64,000 nucleotides of DNA from Fluviicola chungangensis (GCF_007558725.1 NZ_VLPL01000006.1:186001-250000), one strand, 5' to 3'; shown: positions 32,390 through 41,534, numbered from the stretch's first letter. Notes: a model not told the origin generated them from the sequence alone. A program made the numbers and translations.

Positions 32390-34882
32390 ATGACAAAACA
32401 ATTCACACTCGCTCTGACACTTTTACTGGGACAAAACATCATCGCTCAAACATCCCCGGAACTCAATTCAGCGGAAATCCTTTTGGGAATTAAAAAACTC
32501 AACACGGTTGGTTCCGTGCTCTACATTGCAGCACATCCTGACGACGAAAATACCCGTTTGCTGGGATACCTGGCAAAAGAGAAAAACTTCCGTACAGGAT
32601 ATTTGTCTTTAACCCGCGGAGATGGCGGACAAAACCTCATCGGGAAAGAACAGGGAGAGTCTTTGGGCCTGATCCGGACACAAGAATTACTGGCAGCTCG
32701 AAGAACCGACGGAGCAGAACAATTTTTCACCCGTGCAAACGACTTCGGGTTTTCAAAAAATCCGGAAGAAACCTTTACCATCTGGAACAAAGACAGCATT
32801 CTGAAAGACGTGGTACTGGCTATTCGCCGGTTCAAACCGGATGTGATCATTTGCCGTTTCCCGACAACCGGGGAAGGCGGGCACGGACACCACACGGCTT
32901 CTGCCATTTTAGCCCTGGAAGCATTCGACCTGGCAGCCGATCCTACCAAATTTCCGGAACAACTGAAAGAAGTGGAAGTGTGGAAAACCAAACGCATTTT
33001 CTGGAACACCTTCAATTTCGGTGGAACTAATACCACCTCGGAGGACCAATTAAAAATAGATGTCGGGACCTATAATCCATTGCTCGGGATCAGTTATGGT
33101 GAAGTTGCCGCAAACAGCCGCTCCATGCACAAAAGCCAAGGGTTCGGTTCTGCCAAACAACGCGGGGAAAGTATGGAATATTTCAAATTTCTGAAAGGGG
33201 AAGCTGCCGAAAAAGATGTTTTCGAAGGTGTCAACTCATCCTGGAAACGCCTTCCGTCCGGTACGGATATCGAAGGCTTAATATCAGCCTGTATTTCCCA
33301 TTTCGATCCGCAACATCCGGAAGGTTCTTTGCCGGCATTGGAAAGCATTTATTCGAAAATCAAGCAATTGGATGAAACAAATCCGAATGTACGTTATTGG
33401 AAAAACCAGAAATTGACTGCCTGCCAGGAATTGATCCTGCAATGTGCCGGATTGTGGATGGAATCCTATGTTTCAGATTACAGTGCGGTTCCGGGAAGCG
33501 AGATCAGCATTTCAAACCAGATCATCGCGCGCAATACCGGGAATGTGAAATTAAATTCTCTGACTTTCCTTGGTCAAACAGATAAAGCAACCGATTTGCA
33601 ATTGAGCAAAAACAAATTGGAAACAATTGAGCAGAAGGAAAATTTGTCAAAGTCAAGTCCCTATTCTACGCCTTATTGGCTAGCGGAACCACATACTGTT
33701 GGAATGTATACCGTGAAAAATCCGGTACTGATCGGAACGCCGGAAAATAAACCTGCAAAGAGTGTGGTGTACCATCTAACGATTGATGGAATAGATTTCC
33801 ATGTTGAACGCGGATTGGTATTCAAATCAACGGATCCGGTAAAAGGTGAAGTGTATCGTCCATTCGAGATCCTTCCTCCGGCAACCATCAACATCACGGA
33901 TCAGGTGGTTGTTTTCAGTGCAATGACTCCAAAAGAGGTTTCATTCACCGTTAAAGCAAACCAGTCAAACATCAAAGGAACTGTAAAAGTTGCTGTTCCA
34001 ACGGGCTGGAAAATCGAGATCAAAAATCCGGAGGTGAACCTGGTGAAAAAAGGCGACGAGCAACTTGTGAAAGCAATCCTGACACCTGAAAAGAACGGAA
34101 AAGACGGACAGTTGCGTGCTTCGGTTTCAATCAACGGAAGTGATTATTCCAAAAGCATTACACGCGTTGAATACGACCACATTCCTTACCAATTCTTTTT
34201 AAGTGATGCAGAAGCAAAAATCGTATTCCTGGATCTGAAAAAAACAGCCTCTAAGATTGCATACATTCCGGGAGCGGGAGACAATGTGGTTGCCTGTTTA
34301 ACACAAATTGGTTACGATGTGACTTTATTGACCGACGAGTTACTGGCGAAAGAAGACCTGAGTGTTTATAAGAGTATCGTAACCGGAGTACGTGCTTACA
34401 ACACCAACGACCGCCTGCCGGTATATTACGATAAGCTAATGGCATATGTTGAGCAGGGAGGAAATCTCATCGTCCAATACAATACAAACAACCGCATTGC
34501 TCCGATGGAAACAAAAATCGGACCTTATCCGTTTACGATTTCCAGGGATCGTGTGACCGATGATAATGCACCTGTAACATTTACGAATCCGGAACATCCG
34601 GTTCTGCATACACCGAACACCATTACACCGAAGGATTTTGAAGGTTGGGTACAGGAGCGCGGAATTTATTTCGCTACCGAACTCGATCCGCATTACGAGA
34701 CGGTCTTTTCCATGCAGGACCCGAATGAAAAGCCGAGCAAAGGAAGTTTGATTATTGCCAAACACGGAAAAGGGAATTTTGTTTACACCGGACTGGTGTT
34801 TTTCCGGGAATTACCGGCAGGAATTCCGGGAGCATACCGTTTGTTCGTGAATTTATTGAGTTTGCCGCAAAATAAGAACTAG
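32390..34882 (+). CDS. Exported PIG-L/LmbE-family deacetylase
   Basis: An 830-residue exported protein with a 20-residue signal peptide (LLLGQNIIAQ). The PIG-L domain (about 35-270) has the zinc motif AAHPDDENTRLLGYLA (His49, Asp52) and the third ligand in GGHGHHTASAI. The middle (about 300-620) is made of Ig-like beta domains. The C-terminal 200 residues have a Rossmann-like segment (SKIAYIPGAGDNVVACLTQI, YKSIVTGVRAYNTND, YVEQGGNLIVQYNTN) like a GATase-like domain. Family enzymes remove acetyl from N-acetylglucosamine conjugates; the substrate here is probably a cell-surface or environmental glycan (inference). Confidence 0.88.
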   Translation: MTKQFTLALTLLLGQNIIAQTSPELNSAEILLGIKKLNTVGSVLYIAAHPDDENTRLLGYLAKEKNFRTGYLSLTRGDGGQNLIGKEQGESLGLIRTQELLAARRTDGAEQFFTRANDFGFSKNPEETFTIWNKDSILKDVVLAIRRFKPDVIICRFPTTGEGGHGHHTASAILALEAFDLAADPTKFPEQLKEVEVWKTKRIFWNTFNFGGTNTTSEDQLKIDVGTYNPLLGISYGEVAANSRSMHKSQGFGSAKQRGESMEYFKFLKGEAAEKDVFEGVNSSWKRLPSGTDIEGLISACISHFDPQHPEGSLPALESIYSKIKQLDETNPNVRYWKNQKLTACQELILQCAGLWMESYVSDYSAVPGSEISISNQIIARNTGNVKLNSLTFLGQTDKATDLQLSKNKLETIEQKENLSKSSPYSTPYWLAEPHTVGMYTVKNPVLIGTPENKPAKSVVYHLTIDGIDFHVERGLVFKSTDPVKGEVYRPFEILPPATINITDQVVVFSAMTPKEVSFTVKANQSNIKGTVKVAVPTGWKIEIKNPEVNLVKKGDEQLVKAILTPEKNGKDGQLRASVSINGSDYSKSITRVEYDHIPYQFFLSDAEAKIVFLDLKKTASKIAYIPGAGDNVVACLTQIGYDVTLLTDELLAKEDLSVYKSIVTGVRAYNTNDRLPVYYDKLMAYVEQGGNLIVQYNTNNRIAPMETKIGPYPFTISRDRVTDDNAPVTFTNPEHPVLHTPNTITPKDFEGWVQERGIYFATELDPHYETVFSMQDPNEKPSKGSLIIAKHGKGNFVYTGLVFFRELPAGIPGAYRLFVNLLSLPQNKN

Positions 34883-35010
34883 CGATAGCTAGTGATAAGA
34901 AACAAGCATTACGCCTTCGCTGATCGCATGCCGCCTTAGCTTTAGCGATGGCACAAGCTACTGCGTAAGCGTTAGTGCAGTTTCAAAACAAAAATTGAGA
35001 ATGAGATTTG
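34883..35010. other. Structured intergenic spacer
   Basis: A GC-richer spacer than its surroundings, full of partly complementary words (CGATAGCTAG, CCGCCTTAGCTTTAGCGATGGC, GCGTAAGCGTTAGTGC). A related string GCGTAAGCGCAG occurs at about 13831 before dnaG. Probably a REP-like sequence; no gene. Confidence 0.35.
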
Positions 35011-35121
35011 ATGGAAGAAGAAAACGATCATAAAAACTGGAACTGGGCATATGCCGTGGTAATTGGTGTACTCGCTGCGCTGATTGTTTTCTTTTACTTT
35101 TTTACCCAGCATTTCTCATGA
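35011..35121 (+). CDS. 36-residue membrane protein coupled to the symporter
   Basis: ATG at 35011 opens a short frame, MEEENDHKNWNWAYAVVIGV followed by a hydrophobic stretch ending FFTQHFS: an acidic N-terminus, one membrane helix, a short tail. Its TGA overlaps the ATG of the sodium:solute symporter gene (ATGA at 35118-35121), the standard arrangement for translational coupling. It is too short for most gene callers. A small accessory subunit of the symporter, or a leader for coupling, are both possible. Bacteroidota symporter genes are often preceded by such small membrane proteins, though I cannot name the family. Confidence 0.7.
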   Translation: MEEENDHKNWNWAYAVVIGVLAALIVFFYFFTQHFS

Positions 35122-36884
35122 GTACCATTGACTGGATTGTCCTGATCGTAACACTGCTTGCTGTGATCGGATATGGTTTATACAAAAGCAAAAGCGAAAA
35201 AACCCTGGACGGCTATTTTAAAAGCAGTAATTCCATGAGTTGGATCCTCATCCTGCTTTCCATCATGGGAACCCAGGCCAGCGCCATTACGTTTCTTTCA
35301 GCACCCGGTCAAGCCTATACGGACGGAATGCGTTTTGTTCAATATTATTTCGGTTTACCGCTGGCAATGGTGGTTTTATGTGTCACCTTTATTCCGATCT
35401 ACCATAAATTAAAAGTTTTTACGGCCTATGAATACCTGGAACAGCGGTTCGATCTGAAAACGCGTTCCCTGGCCTCCATCCTGTTTTTGGTGCAACGTGC
35501 ACTTTCTACCGGGATCAGCATTTACGCCCCATCGATTATTTTGTCGTCGCTGCTTGGCTGGAATATCTATTATACCAACCTGGTTATGGGTGGGTTCCTG
35601 ATCATTTATACCGTAACCGGTGGAACGAAAGCAGTAACGTATACGCAAATGCAGCAATTGATCGTGGTGTTTATCGGTATGTTCCTGGCAGGATATCTTG
35701 TGGTCCATATGCTGCCAGAGGACGTCAGTTTTTCGGATGCGTTGCATGTAGCCGGTAAAATGGGAAAACTGAATGTCATCGAAACAAAAATCGATGTCAC
35801 GGATTCCGCATGGTGGAAGGACAAGTACAATATCTGGAGTGGAGTGATCGGTGGATTCTTTCTGGCTCTCTCCTATTTCGGAACAGATCAATCACAGGTC
35901 GGACGATATTTAACAGCAAAAAACACCAAGGAAAGCCGCACCGGGTTATTGATGAACGGCCTGGTCAAAGTACCGATGCAGTTCCTCATCCTGTTGGTGG
36001 GAAGTTTGGTTTTTGTATTCTACATGTTCTTCCAGTCGCCGATTTTCTTCAACCAAAAAGAAGTGGATCAAGTGCTTGCATCAGAGTATCAAACAGAGTT
36101 CCGGACTCTCCAGGTGAAAAATGATTCCCTAAATACCGTTCGCCAGATACAAACGACTTCTTTGGCGGAAGCATTGCACACGAATGACCGGGCAGCAATT
36201 AAAACCTTGCAAACCGATTTGCTGCAGATCGAAACTCAAACGAAAGCAGTTCGGGAACAAGCATTGTCCATAATGAAAAAAGCGAACAGTGCGGCGGATA
36301 CCAACGACACGAATTACATTTTCCTTTATTTCGTTGTAGAGAACCTTCCCAAAGGATTAATCGGCTTATTGATTGCTATGATCTTCCTTGCTGCCTGGGG
36401 AAGTATTGCCGCAGCATTGAATTCGCTTGCTTCAACCACTGTGATTGATTTGTATAAACGATTGTGGGTAAAAGACAAGAACGAATTGCATTATTACAAA
36501 GTATCGCGCTGGTTTACCTTCGGGTGGGGAATTTTCGCCATTGCAACTGCCATGTTTGCTAGTAAACTGGGAAGTTTGATCGAAGCAGTAAACGTATTGG
36601 GGTCTTTGTTCTACGGTACAATCCTGGGAATCTTCCTGGTGGCATTTTACCTGAAACGGATCGGCGGGAAAGCCGTTTTCCTGGGAGCGATCATTACAGA
36701 AATACTTGTAATCGGAATTTATGCCATCGACGTGATTTCTTTTCTGTGGCTGAATGTAATCGGATGCTTACTGGTGTTGTTGATTGCGGGGATTATCCAG
36801 TTGTTCCTCAAACCAATAGAACGAAAAGAAGATGAGAATCTGGAAATCAAGCGTTCCAATAATCCGGACTTACTGGATCATTAA
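35118..36884 (+). CDS. Sodium:solute symporter (SSS family)
   Basis: A 588-residue protein with 13 or more membrane helices and the LeuT-like fold. Family segments: GYFKSSNSMSWILILLSIMG near the N-terminus, ASAITFLSAPGQAYTDG, TGGTKAVTYTQMQQLIVVFI, and LSYFGTDQSQVGRYLTAKN. Residues about 310-395 form a long soluble insertion with predicted coiled helices (LQVKNDSLNTVRQIQTTSLA), larger than in canonical members such as PutP. Driven by the Na+ gradient; substrate (sugar, sialic acid, amino acid) not readable. Its start overlaps the small membrane protein gene. Confidence 0.92.
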   Translation: MSTIDWIVLIVTLLAVIGYGLYKSKSEKTLDGYFKSSNSMSWILILLSIMGTQASAITFLSAPGQAYTDGMRFVQYYFGLPLAMVVLCVTFIPIYHKLKVFTAYEYLEQRFDLKTRSLASILFLVQRALSTGISIYAPSIILSSLLGWNIYYTNLVMGGFLIIYTVTGGTKAVTYTQMQQLIVVFIGMFLAGYLVVHMLPEDVSFSDALHVAGKMGKLNVIETKIDVTDSAWWKDKYNIWSGVIGGFFLALSYFGTDQSQVGRYLTAKNTKESRTGLLMNGLVKVPMQFLILLVGSLVFVFYMFFQSPIFFNQKEVDQVLASEYQTEFRTLQVKNDSLNTVRQIQTTSLAEALHTNDRAAIKTLQTDLLQIETQTKAVREQALSIMKKANSAADTNDTNYIFLYFVVENLPKGLIGLLIAMIFLAAWGSIAAALNSLASTTVIDLYKRLWVKDKNELHYYKVSRWFTFGWGIFAIATAMFASKLGSLIEAVNVLGSLFYGTILGIFLVAFYLKRIGGKAVFLGAIITEILVIGIYAIDVISFLWLNVIGCLLVLLIAGIIQLFLKPIERKEDENLEIKRSNNPDLLDH

Positions 36885-36996
36885 TATTTTTCCGGCTGTC
36901 AATTCTCAATACGTTCCGCTAATGTCTGTTCGAGTTTCAGTTATAGGCTAAAGTATCAAGAACAACATGCGTAATACTCGAATTGACAGTTAAGAA

Positions 36997-37035
36997 AAAC
37001 AAAAAAGCCCTTCTACCGAAGCAAAAAGGCTTTGA
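36997..37035 (-). terminator. Terminator of the second DUF2911 gene
   Basis: On the minus strand, AAAGCC and GGCTTT flank CTTC/GAAG in a hairpin (37004-37033), followed by a T-run ending near 36997. Confidence 0.5.
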
Positions 37036-37053
37036 ATTATTTGTTGGAATTCC

Positions 37054-37905
37054 TTATTTATTCTCTGCCAATAATTTTTCTCCCAAAGCAACGTAATCAT
37101 CATTTTTGGCATCTTTTGCCAACGCGATGGATTTCTCAGCACTTGCTTTTCCTGCAGCCTTGTCCCCCAATTTGTATTCAATGCGTGCTTTCAGGTTGAA
37201 CATGTAAAATGCAGTTGGGTTTTCCTCTGTTGCTTTTGTAGCCCAAACCAATGCTTGTTTCAGATCTTTCCCATTGTCGAAATAATAGCTCGCAGCTCTG
37301 AAGTATTCCGGTTTCTCGGATTTCATGGATTCATCGATGCTTTGCATGACACGAGCGTCGATGTCCGTCGTCATTTTGATGGCAATCACCGTATTCTCCC
37401 AAAGCAGCATTAGTTTCGATTCTGTTGCGGAAATATCACCGATATTGATCATCAGTGATTCCATTTTCATCGGGATTTTGATGGCTTTCACTTTGAAACG
37501 CAATACTTCGTTCTCTGTTTTGTAATCTCCGACATTCCCGTTCAGTGTCAAATCTTTGTACAACATGATTTCCCAGCTGTCTTTGTTTGGGATCGTATAT
37601 AAACCGTAAGTTCCCGGTTTAACAACATTTCCTTCCAATTTCACTTCATCTGTGAACGTAATTTTTGTTGTCGCATTTGCCCCGGTTCTCCAAATCTTTC
37701 CGTAAGGCACCACATCTCCGAAGATGGTACGTCCTTTTACTCCAGGGCGAGAGTATTCAACGGTTACTTCTCCCAAACCGAATTTTTGAGTAACTGTTTG
37801 TAATGGACTTGGTGCCGGTACGGTAATTTTTTGTGCAGCAGCTCCCAAAGAAAGCATTCCGAATGCCAGGAATAAAACCGCCTTGTTTGTAATGTTCATT
37901 TTCAT
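37054..37905 (-). CDS. DUF2911 exported protein with TPR-like tail (paralogue)
   Basis: A 283-residue protein, signal peptide to GAAAQK. The ATG at 37905 is preferred; the first in-frame start at 37929 lies inside a likely promoter (TATTTTCA, 37927-37934). The DUF2911 core has VEYSRPGVKGRTIFGDVVPY, KIWRTGANATTKITF and VKPGTYGLYTIPNKDSWEI, and the tail KDLKQALVWATKATEENPTA, GDKAAGKASAEKSIALA. It is a full-length paralogue of the protein at 17806-18648. Role unknown; periplasmic. Confidence 0.87.
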   Translation of the reverse strand: MKMNITNKAVLFLAFGMLSLGAAAQKITVPAPSPLQTVTQKFGLGEVTVEYSRPGVKGRTIFGDVVPYGKIWRTGANATTKITFTDEVKLEGNVVKPGTYGLYTIPNKDSWEIMLYKDLTLNGNVGDYKTENEVLRFKVKAIKIPMKMESLMINIGDISATESKLMLLWENTVIAIKMTTDIDARVMQSIDESMKSEKPEYFRAASYYFDNGKDLKQALVWATKATEENPTAFYMFNLKARIEYKLGDKAAGKASAEKSIALAKDAKNDDYVALGEKLLAENK

Positions 37906-38227
37906 ATTGATTCTTATTTGAATTTGCATCGTGAAAATAGGGCTTATTTAGCTAACAAAAGCGGATTTAACGTTTTATTAGGATTTAGGAATTCAAGCGT
38001 TCGAGAATTCTCGAATGCTTTAAAAACAGGAGAATACCGATTCGGTAAAACTCGAATTCCAGAATTATGTAATTATAATGTATTAAGAAGAAACACTCTC
38101 AACGGATGGGCTAAAACGCTGGTCCTATCCAGCTGACCATTCGATTCTATGGATAGTCAAGAATACCAACATTATTGAAAAAAAGAATTGCAGACGAATA
38201 CAAAGAATACGTGATTAAGACTTTAAT
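37906..38227. other. Spacer with a long palindrome
   Basis: 322 bases without a gene. The main feature is AAGCGTTCGAG-AATT-CTCGAATGCTT (37995-38020), a 26-base palindrome broken only by one G-T pair on each side. There is no T-run, so it does not look like a terminator. The word TCGAATTC recurs at about 38051. It lies upstream of the DUF2911 promoter. Confidence 0.5.
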
Positions 38228-38788
38228 TTAGAAATTTTCCAGGTTATTATCGCGTTTTTGCTTCAACTGCTTGTAAAAAGAAGGAGAAAGACCGGTTACT
38301 TTCTTGAATTGATTCGATAAATGGGCAACGCTGCTGTAATTGAGCTTGTAGGATATTTCAGTCAAATTCAACTCATCGTATAACAAGAGTTCTTTGACTC
38401 GTTCTATCTTATTGAGGATAATAAATTGCTGAATAGTCATTCCTTTGACTTCTGAAAAAACATTGGAAAGGTAGGTGTAATCGTAGTTCAATTTTTCACT
38501 GATGTAGTCTGAATAATTGATTTTGAGTGTATCTTCCGAATAATGGATCATTTCAATGATTACGGCTTTAATCTGCTCAATCAAAATACTCTTTTTGTCC
38601 TCCATTAATTCTAAACCGGAGTTTAGTAAGTTTACACGCAGCGTTTCGCGGTCTTCGGCTGAGATATCCTCCATGATTTGAACCATTCCCAGATCAACAA
38701 CAACGAAATCCAAACCCAGCTTAGCCAATTCGGCTTTTACGACCATTTTGCAGCGCTGGCTTACCATATACTTGATGTACAGTTTCAA
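38228..38788 (-). CDS. AraC-type regulator with degenerate HMA domain, TTG start
   Basis: A 186-residue protein. Residues 1-70 have the shape of a heavy-metal-associated domain: KLYIKYMVSQRCKMVVKAEL, where relatives read KNMVCxRC; the first cysteine is Ser, the second is kept. Residues 100-186 form an AraC DNA-binding domain (LTEISYKLNYSSVAHLSNQF, FKKVTGLSPSFYKQL). The start is TTG: comparison with the paralogue at 39234-39803 shows synonymous differences in the codons before the first ATG, so they are translated. The pair flanks a cupin gene. Probably a redox or metal stress regulator whose metal site has been lost. Confidence 0.8.
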   Translation of the reverse strand: MKLYIKYMVSQRCKMVVKAELAKLGLDFVVVDLGMVQIMEDISAEDRETLRVNLLNSGLELMEDKKSILIEQIKAVIIEMIHYSEDTLKINYSDYISEKLNYDYTYLSNVFSEVKGMTIQQFIILNKIERVKELLLYDELNLTEISYKLNYSSVAHLSNQFKKVTGLSPSFYKQLKQKRDNNLENF

Positions 38789-38843
38789 ATTGCAAAGGAT
38801 TTAATTAAAATTCAATAAAATAGTAATGGAAATAATTCAAATT

Positions 38844-39203
38844 TTAATCCTCGTAACCACTTTTAATTGTTGTGCAAATCATCTTGAATTGCTCATTAGC
38901 ATTGAATTTATGTCTTGCATGTGCCGGAATAATAATACCTTCTCCCAACTTCAATGTGAATATTTTTTTATCTATGATAAGTTCCGCTGAACCATCAATA
39001 ATTTGGACATATGTGTCAAAAGGAGAATGTTTCTCCTCTAATTCCTCACCTGCATCTAAAGAGGACACCGTTATATTTCCGGTCGTTTTTTTAATAATCG
39101 TTTTACTCAGAATTGCATTGGGCACATACTGAATGATTTCGACAACGATATGGGATTTAGCTTTTTCAATTTCTATCTCATTGTTGTCTGTGTTGCTCTT
39201 CAT
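38844..39203 (-). CDS. Cupin-domain protein
   Basis: A 119-residue cytosolic protein. Small beta-barrel with cupin motif 1 around EEKHSPFDTYVQIIDGSAEL and motif 2 IIPAHARHKFNAN; the metal-binding set is partial (His and Glu positions EKHSPFD, and His in PAHARHKF). Members of this type (cupin_2 family) act as sensors, isomerases or dioxygenases. It sits between two related AraC-type regulator genes, spacing 30 bases to the upstream one and 55 to the downstream one, so the three are probably one operon. Confidence 0.8.
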   Translation of the reverse strand: MKSNTDNNEIEIEKAKSHIVVEIIQYVPNAILSKTIIKKTTGNITVSSLDAGEELEEKHSPFDTYVQIIDGSAELIIDKKIFTLKLGEGIIIPAHARHKFNANEQFKMICTTIKSGYED

Positions 39204-39233
39204 GGCGATTTAATCTTATTGAATTGATGACTA

Positions 39234-39803
39234 TTATTTAGAATTGCTTTCTTGCTGAACCTCAATCCGTTTCTCCTTCATTTTTTTAAAGTAAAACGGT
39301 GTTAAATCAGTTACTTTCTTAAATACCCGTGTTAATTGGGCCCCATTCCTGTAATGCATTTTTTGTGCAATTTCCTTTACTTTCAGATCTTCATACAGGA
39401 GCATTTCCTTCATGCGTTCCACTTGCTGTATTAAAATAAACTGGGGTAAATTGATTCCATGTACCTCAGAAAATAAATATTTGATCTCTGAATAATCAAA
39501 CGCTAAATTCTTTACCAGATAATCCGGGTATTCCTGCCTGGACATTTCAGGATGCTTATAGATCAAATCAATAATTGTTGCTGAGATACGATCCAGTAAT
39601 TTACTATTCGCACTGTCCAAAACTTCAAATCCTAATGACAGAATACGTTCCTGAAACTGAATCTTTTGTTCTGCAGATAATTCTTCCTGAAATTCAACCA
39701 TTCCCTGGTTAATCTTGGGCATAATAACGCCCAGTTTTTTTAATTCTGCACCAACCATTTTCTTGCAGCGGAGGCTGACCATGTACTTTATATAGATTTT
39801 CAA
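39234..39803 (-). CDS. AraC-type regulator with degenerate HMA domain, TTG start (paralogue)
   Basis: A 189-residue paralogue of the 38228-38788 product with the same architecture: KIYIKYMVSLRCKKMVGAEL (the CxxC of HMA domains reduced to SxxC) and a C-terminal HTH (VKEIAQKMHYRNGAQLTRVF, FKKVTDLTPFYFKKM). The first codon of the conserved HMA strand is TTG; no in-frame ATG exists upstream, and the first ATG is seven codons in. First gene of the regulator-cupin-regulator group. Identity between the two copies looks like roughly 40-45 percent by eye, so the duplication is old. Confidence 0.8.
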   Translation of the reverse strand: MKIYIKYMVSLRCKKMVGAELKKLGVIMPKINQGMVEFQEELSAEQKIQFQERILSLGFEVLDSANSKLLDRISATIIDLIYKHPEMSRQEYPDYLVKNLAFDYSEIKYLFSEVHGINLPQFILIQQVERMKEMLLYEDLKVKEIAQKMHYRNGAQLTRVFKKVTDLTPFYFKKMKEKRIEVQQESNSK

Positions 39804-40004
39804 AATATGGTTGTTATTGAATGTTTGTGAATGTACAACTATTTATACCCCCGACCTAATTAATAACTGCTTTTAAATTGATTTTCAATAAATTAATCTT
39901 AAAAAGATGCATCCAAGTCAAAAAAACACAAGCCACCCGATAAAAACTTATCCAAATGACTTGTATCCCGTTAATCTGGTTTCAGATTATCGCAACCAGG
40001 ATGG

Positions 40005-40235
40005 TTATTTTTTGTCTGCAATTAATTCCATTCCATCGTTGGCTTTATCCTTCAGCTTATCTGTCCGATCTTCCGCATCCTTCATCAACTTAGCCCTGGT
40101 ATTTTTCCCTTTATCGGGTGCTAACAAAATCCCGGCTGCCAAACCGACTGCCGCTCCCGCAACTAAAGATCCGACGATCTTTGATGCGTTACCGGATTTC
40201 TTTTTATTCTTCTCTTCACCCGTTTTCATATTCAT
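40005..40235 (-). CDS. YtxH-like stress protein
   Basis: A 76-residue protein starting at the ATG at 40235 (MNMKTGEEKNKKKSG). It has one glycine/alanine-rich helix (IVGSLVAGAAVGLAAGILLA) followed by the YtxH signature APDKGKNTRAKLMKDAEDRT and a charged amphipathic tail. YtxH proteins are small general-stress membrane proteins. Alternative upstream starts are GC-poor and unlike the family. It lies last in a group with the barrel, coiled-coil and CsbD-like genes. Confidence 0.8.
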   Translation of the reverse strand: MNMKTGEEKNKKKSGNASKIVGSLVAGAAVGLAAGILLAPDKGKNTRAKLMKDAEDRTDKLKDKANDGMELIADKK

Positions 40236-40335
40236 TGATTTTTTAATGATGAATTTAGCAACATGCCCCGCTAATCTGATTACTGCCTCCATTTGCCCTG
40301 CTATTTTCCAATTGGTAATAACTTCCCGATACGAC

Positions 40336-40977
40336 TTAAATCTTAAATCCGATCGTCAATTGTACAAACTGATTTCTGTAGCGTGGCGTCGTAGATGTTC
40401 CGTCACCTCTGTTATTTTGAAGGTCCCATGAAGCTCTCCCGGAAACTACGACATGATAGATATTAATATCAAATCCGGTAGAGATGCCGAGCATATTCTT
40501 GCGAATATTATCGTTCTTAAACTCCTTCTCTTGCGCAGTGCTGTTATTCCCGAAAGTATATTCATTCCGCTCACTTACCCGGAAAGATACCTGAGGCCCA
40601 ACCAAGATAGTCAGAAAGGCAAGTGGTTTGATCTGAAACTGGAGTGGAATGTCAATCCAATTCGTTGTTTTCTTATACGAATATGAAGTACCCAGTAATG
40701 TTCCTGAAGCCCGAAACCCTTTTTGAGAGAACAGCACCTCTGGTTGAACTCCGATGTACCTTCCGATCGGAATCCCAACAAAAACACCACCTGCAAATCC
40801 CAATTTAGCATCCGCATCAAAATCTTCTCCTTTAGAATCCCAAACATTGGATAAATTAGCTCCTGCCTTTACTCCAAAAGTAAAATTTTCACGGCGATCA
40901 TATTTTTCAGATTCCTGTGCTGTTCCTGTAACAACAATTCTAAGTACAGCGAAGAGAATTAAACCTATTTTTTTCAT
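40336..40977 (-). CDS. Outer-membrane beta-barrel (PorT/OMP_b-brl) protein
   Basis: A 213-residue protein with a signal peptide of about 20 residues (GTAQES). Eight-stranded barrel pattern: FTFGVKAGANLSNVWDSKG, LGFAGGVFVGIPIGRYIGVQ, PEVLFSQKGF, NWIDIPLQFQIKPLAFLTIL and a terminal strand VQLTIGFKI. This is the OMP_b-brl_2/PorT-like family common in Bacteroidota. Role structural or unknown. Confidence 0.82.
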   Translation of the reverse strand: MKKIGLILFAVLRIVVTGTAQESEKYDRRENFTFGVKAGANLSNVWDSKGEDFDADAKLGFAGGVFVGIPIGRYIGVQPEVLFSQKGFRASGTLLGTSYSYKKTTNWIDIPLQFQIKPLAFLTILVGPQVSFRVSERNEYTFGNNSTAQEKEFKNDNIRKNMLGISTGFDINIYHVVVSGRASWDLQNNRGDGTSTTPRYRNQFVQLTIGFKI

Positions 40978-41094
40978 TTGAATGTATTTAAACGTGGAAG
41001 TATTTCCACTTGATAAAGGTCATCCTATTTAGAACGGATACCTTTACATAGTAAGTCTAAAAGCTTACATCAATCACTTGTTTAAGCAGCTACA

Positions 41095-41409
41095 CTAAAT
41101 AAACCAATACTTTTTTTTTGATTCCAGTTCATATTTTTCCAAGAGCTCCAGCAACTGGTTGTGATACTTCCTTAAATCGGCTAATTTGATTGACGAATCT
41201 TTACTGTTTGTAAGAATTTCAGGCATTTCATTCAAATACTTTGAAAGCTCGGGCCGATTCTTTTTAATTTCCAGGATGCGGGCCAATATTTTATTTGTTT
41301 CCGCCTGATGGATCCGGTAAACCCGGTGTTTCGTACTTAAAAATCCCAAAGAGGAACCAACAAATTCCCGAAACCTGTTTAATAACGAATTACTTACTTG
41401 ATTTTCCAT
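41095..41409 (-). CDS. Small charged helical protein, unknown
   Basis: A 104-residue protein, entirely helical by composition (NRFREFVGSSLGFLSTKHRV, KILARILEIKKNRPELSKYL, LADLRKYHNQLLELLEKYEL). No signal peptide, no cysteine. I do not recognise the family. It sits among stress-type genes on the same strand, with A-rich leader and an ATG at 41409, so it is likely real. Confidence 0.55.
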   Translation of the reverse strand: MENQVSNSLLNRFREFVGSSLGFLSTKHRVYRIHQAETNKILARILEIKKNRPELSKYLNEMPEILTNSKDSSIKLADLRKYHNQLLELLEKYELESKKKYWFI

Positions 41410-41534
41410 TTTTTAACTGTATAAAAAAAGGAGCTGCCGAAGCGCACTCCCTTCCTAACCAATTCTCAGAACAACTACTCTACTATTGATTTTAGCAATA
41501 GAGAATTCCTGTTCTTCCTAATTGTTTATTTGTA

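Noticed and set aside
32521-33036. Minus-strand open frame of 171 codons
   Set aside because: Antisense to the PIG-L catalytic domain; the plus-strand frame has the zinc motifs.
39907-40431. Plus-strand open frame of 174 codons
   Set aside because: Mostly antisense of the YtxH-like and barrel genes; composition is not protein-like and no start context is present.
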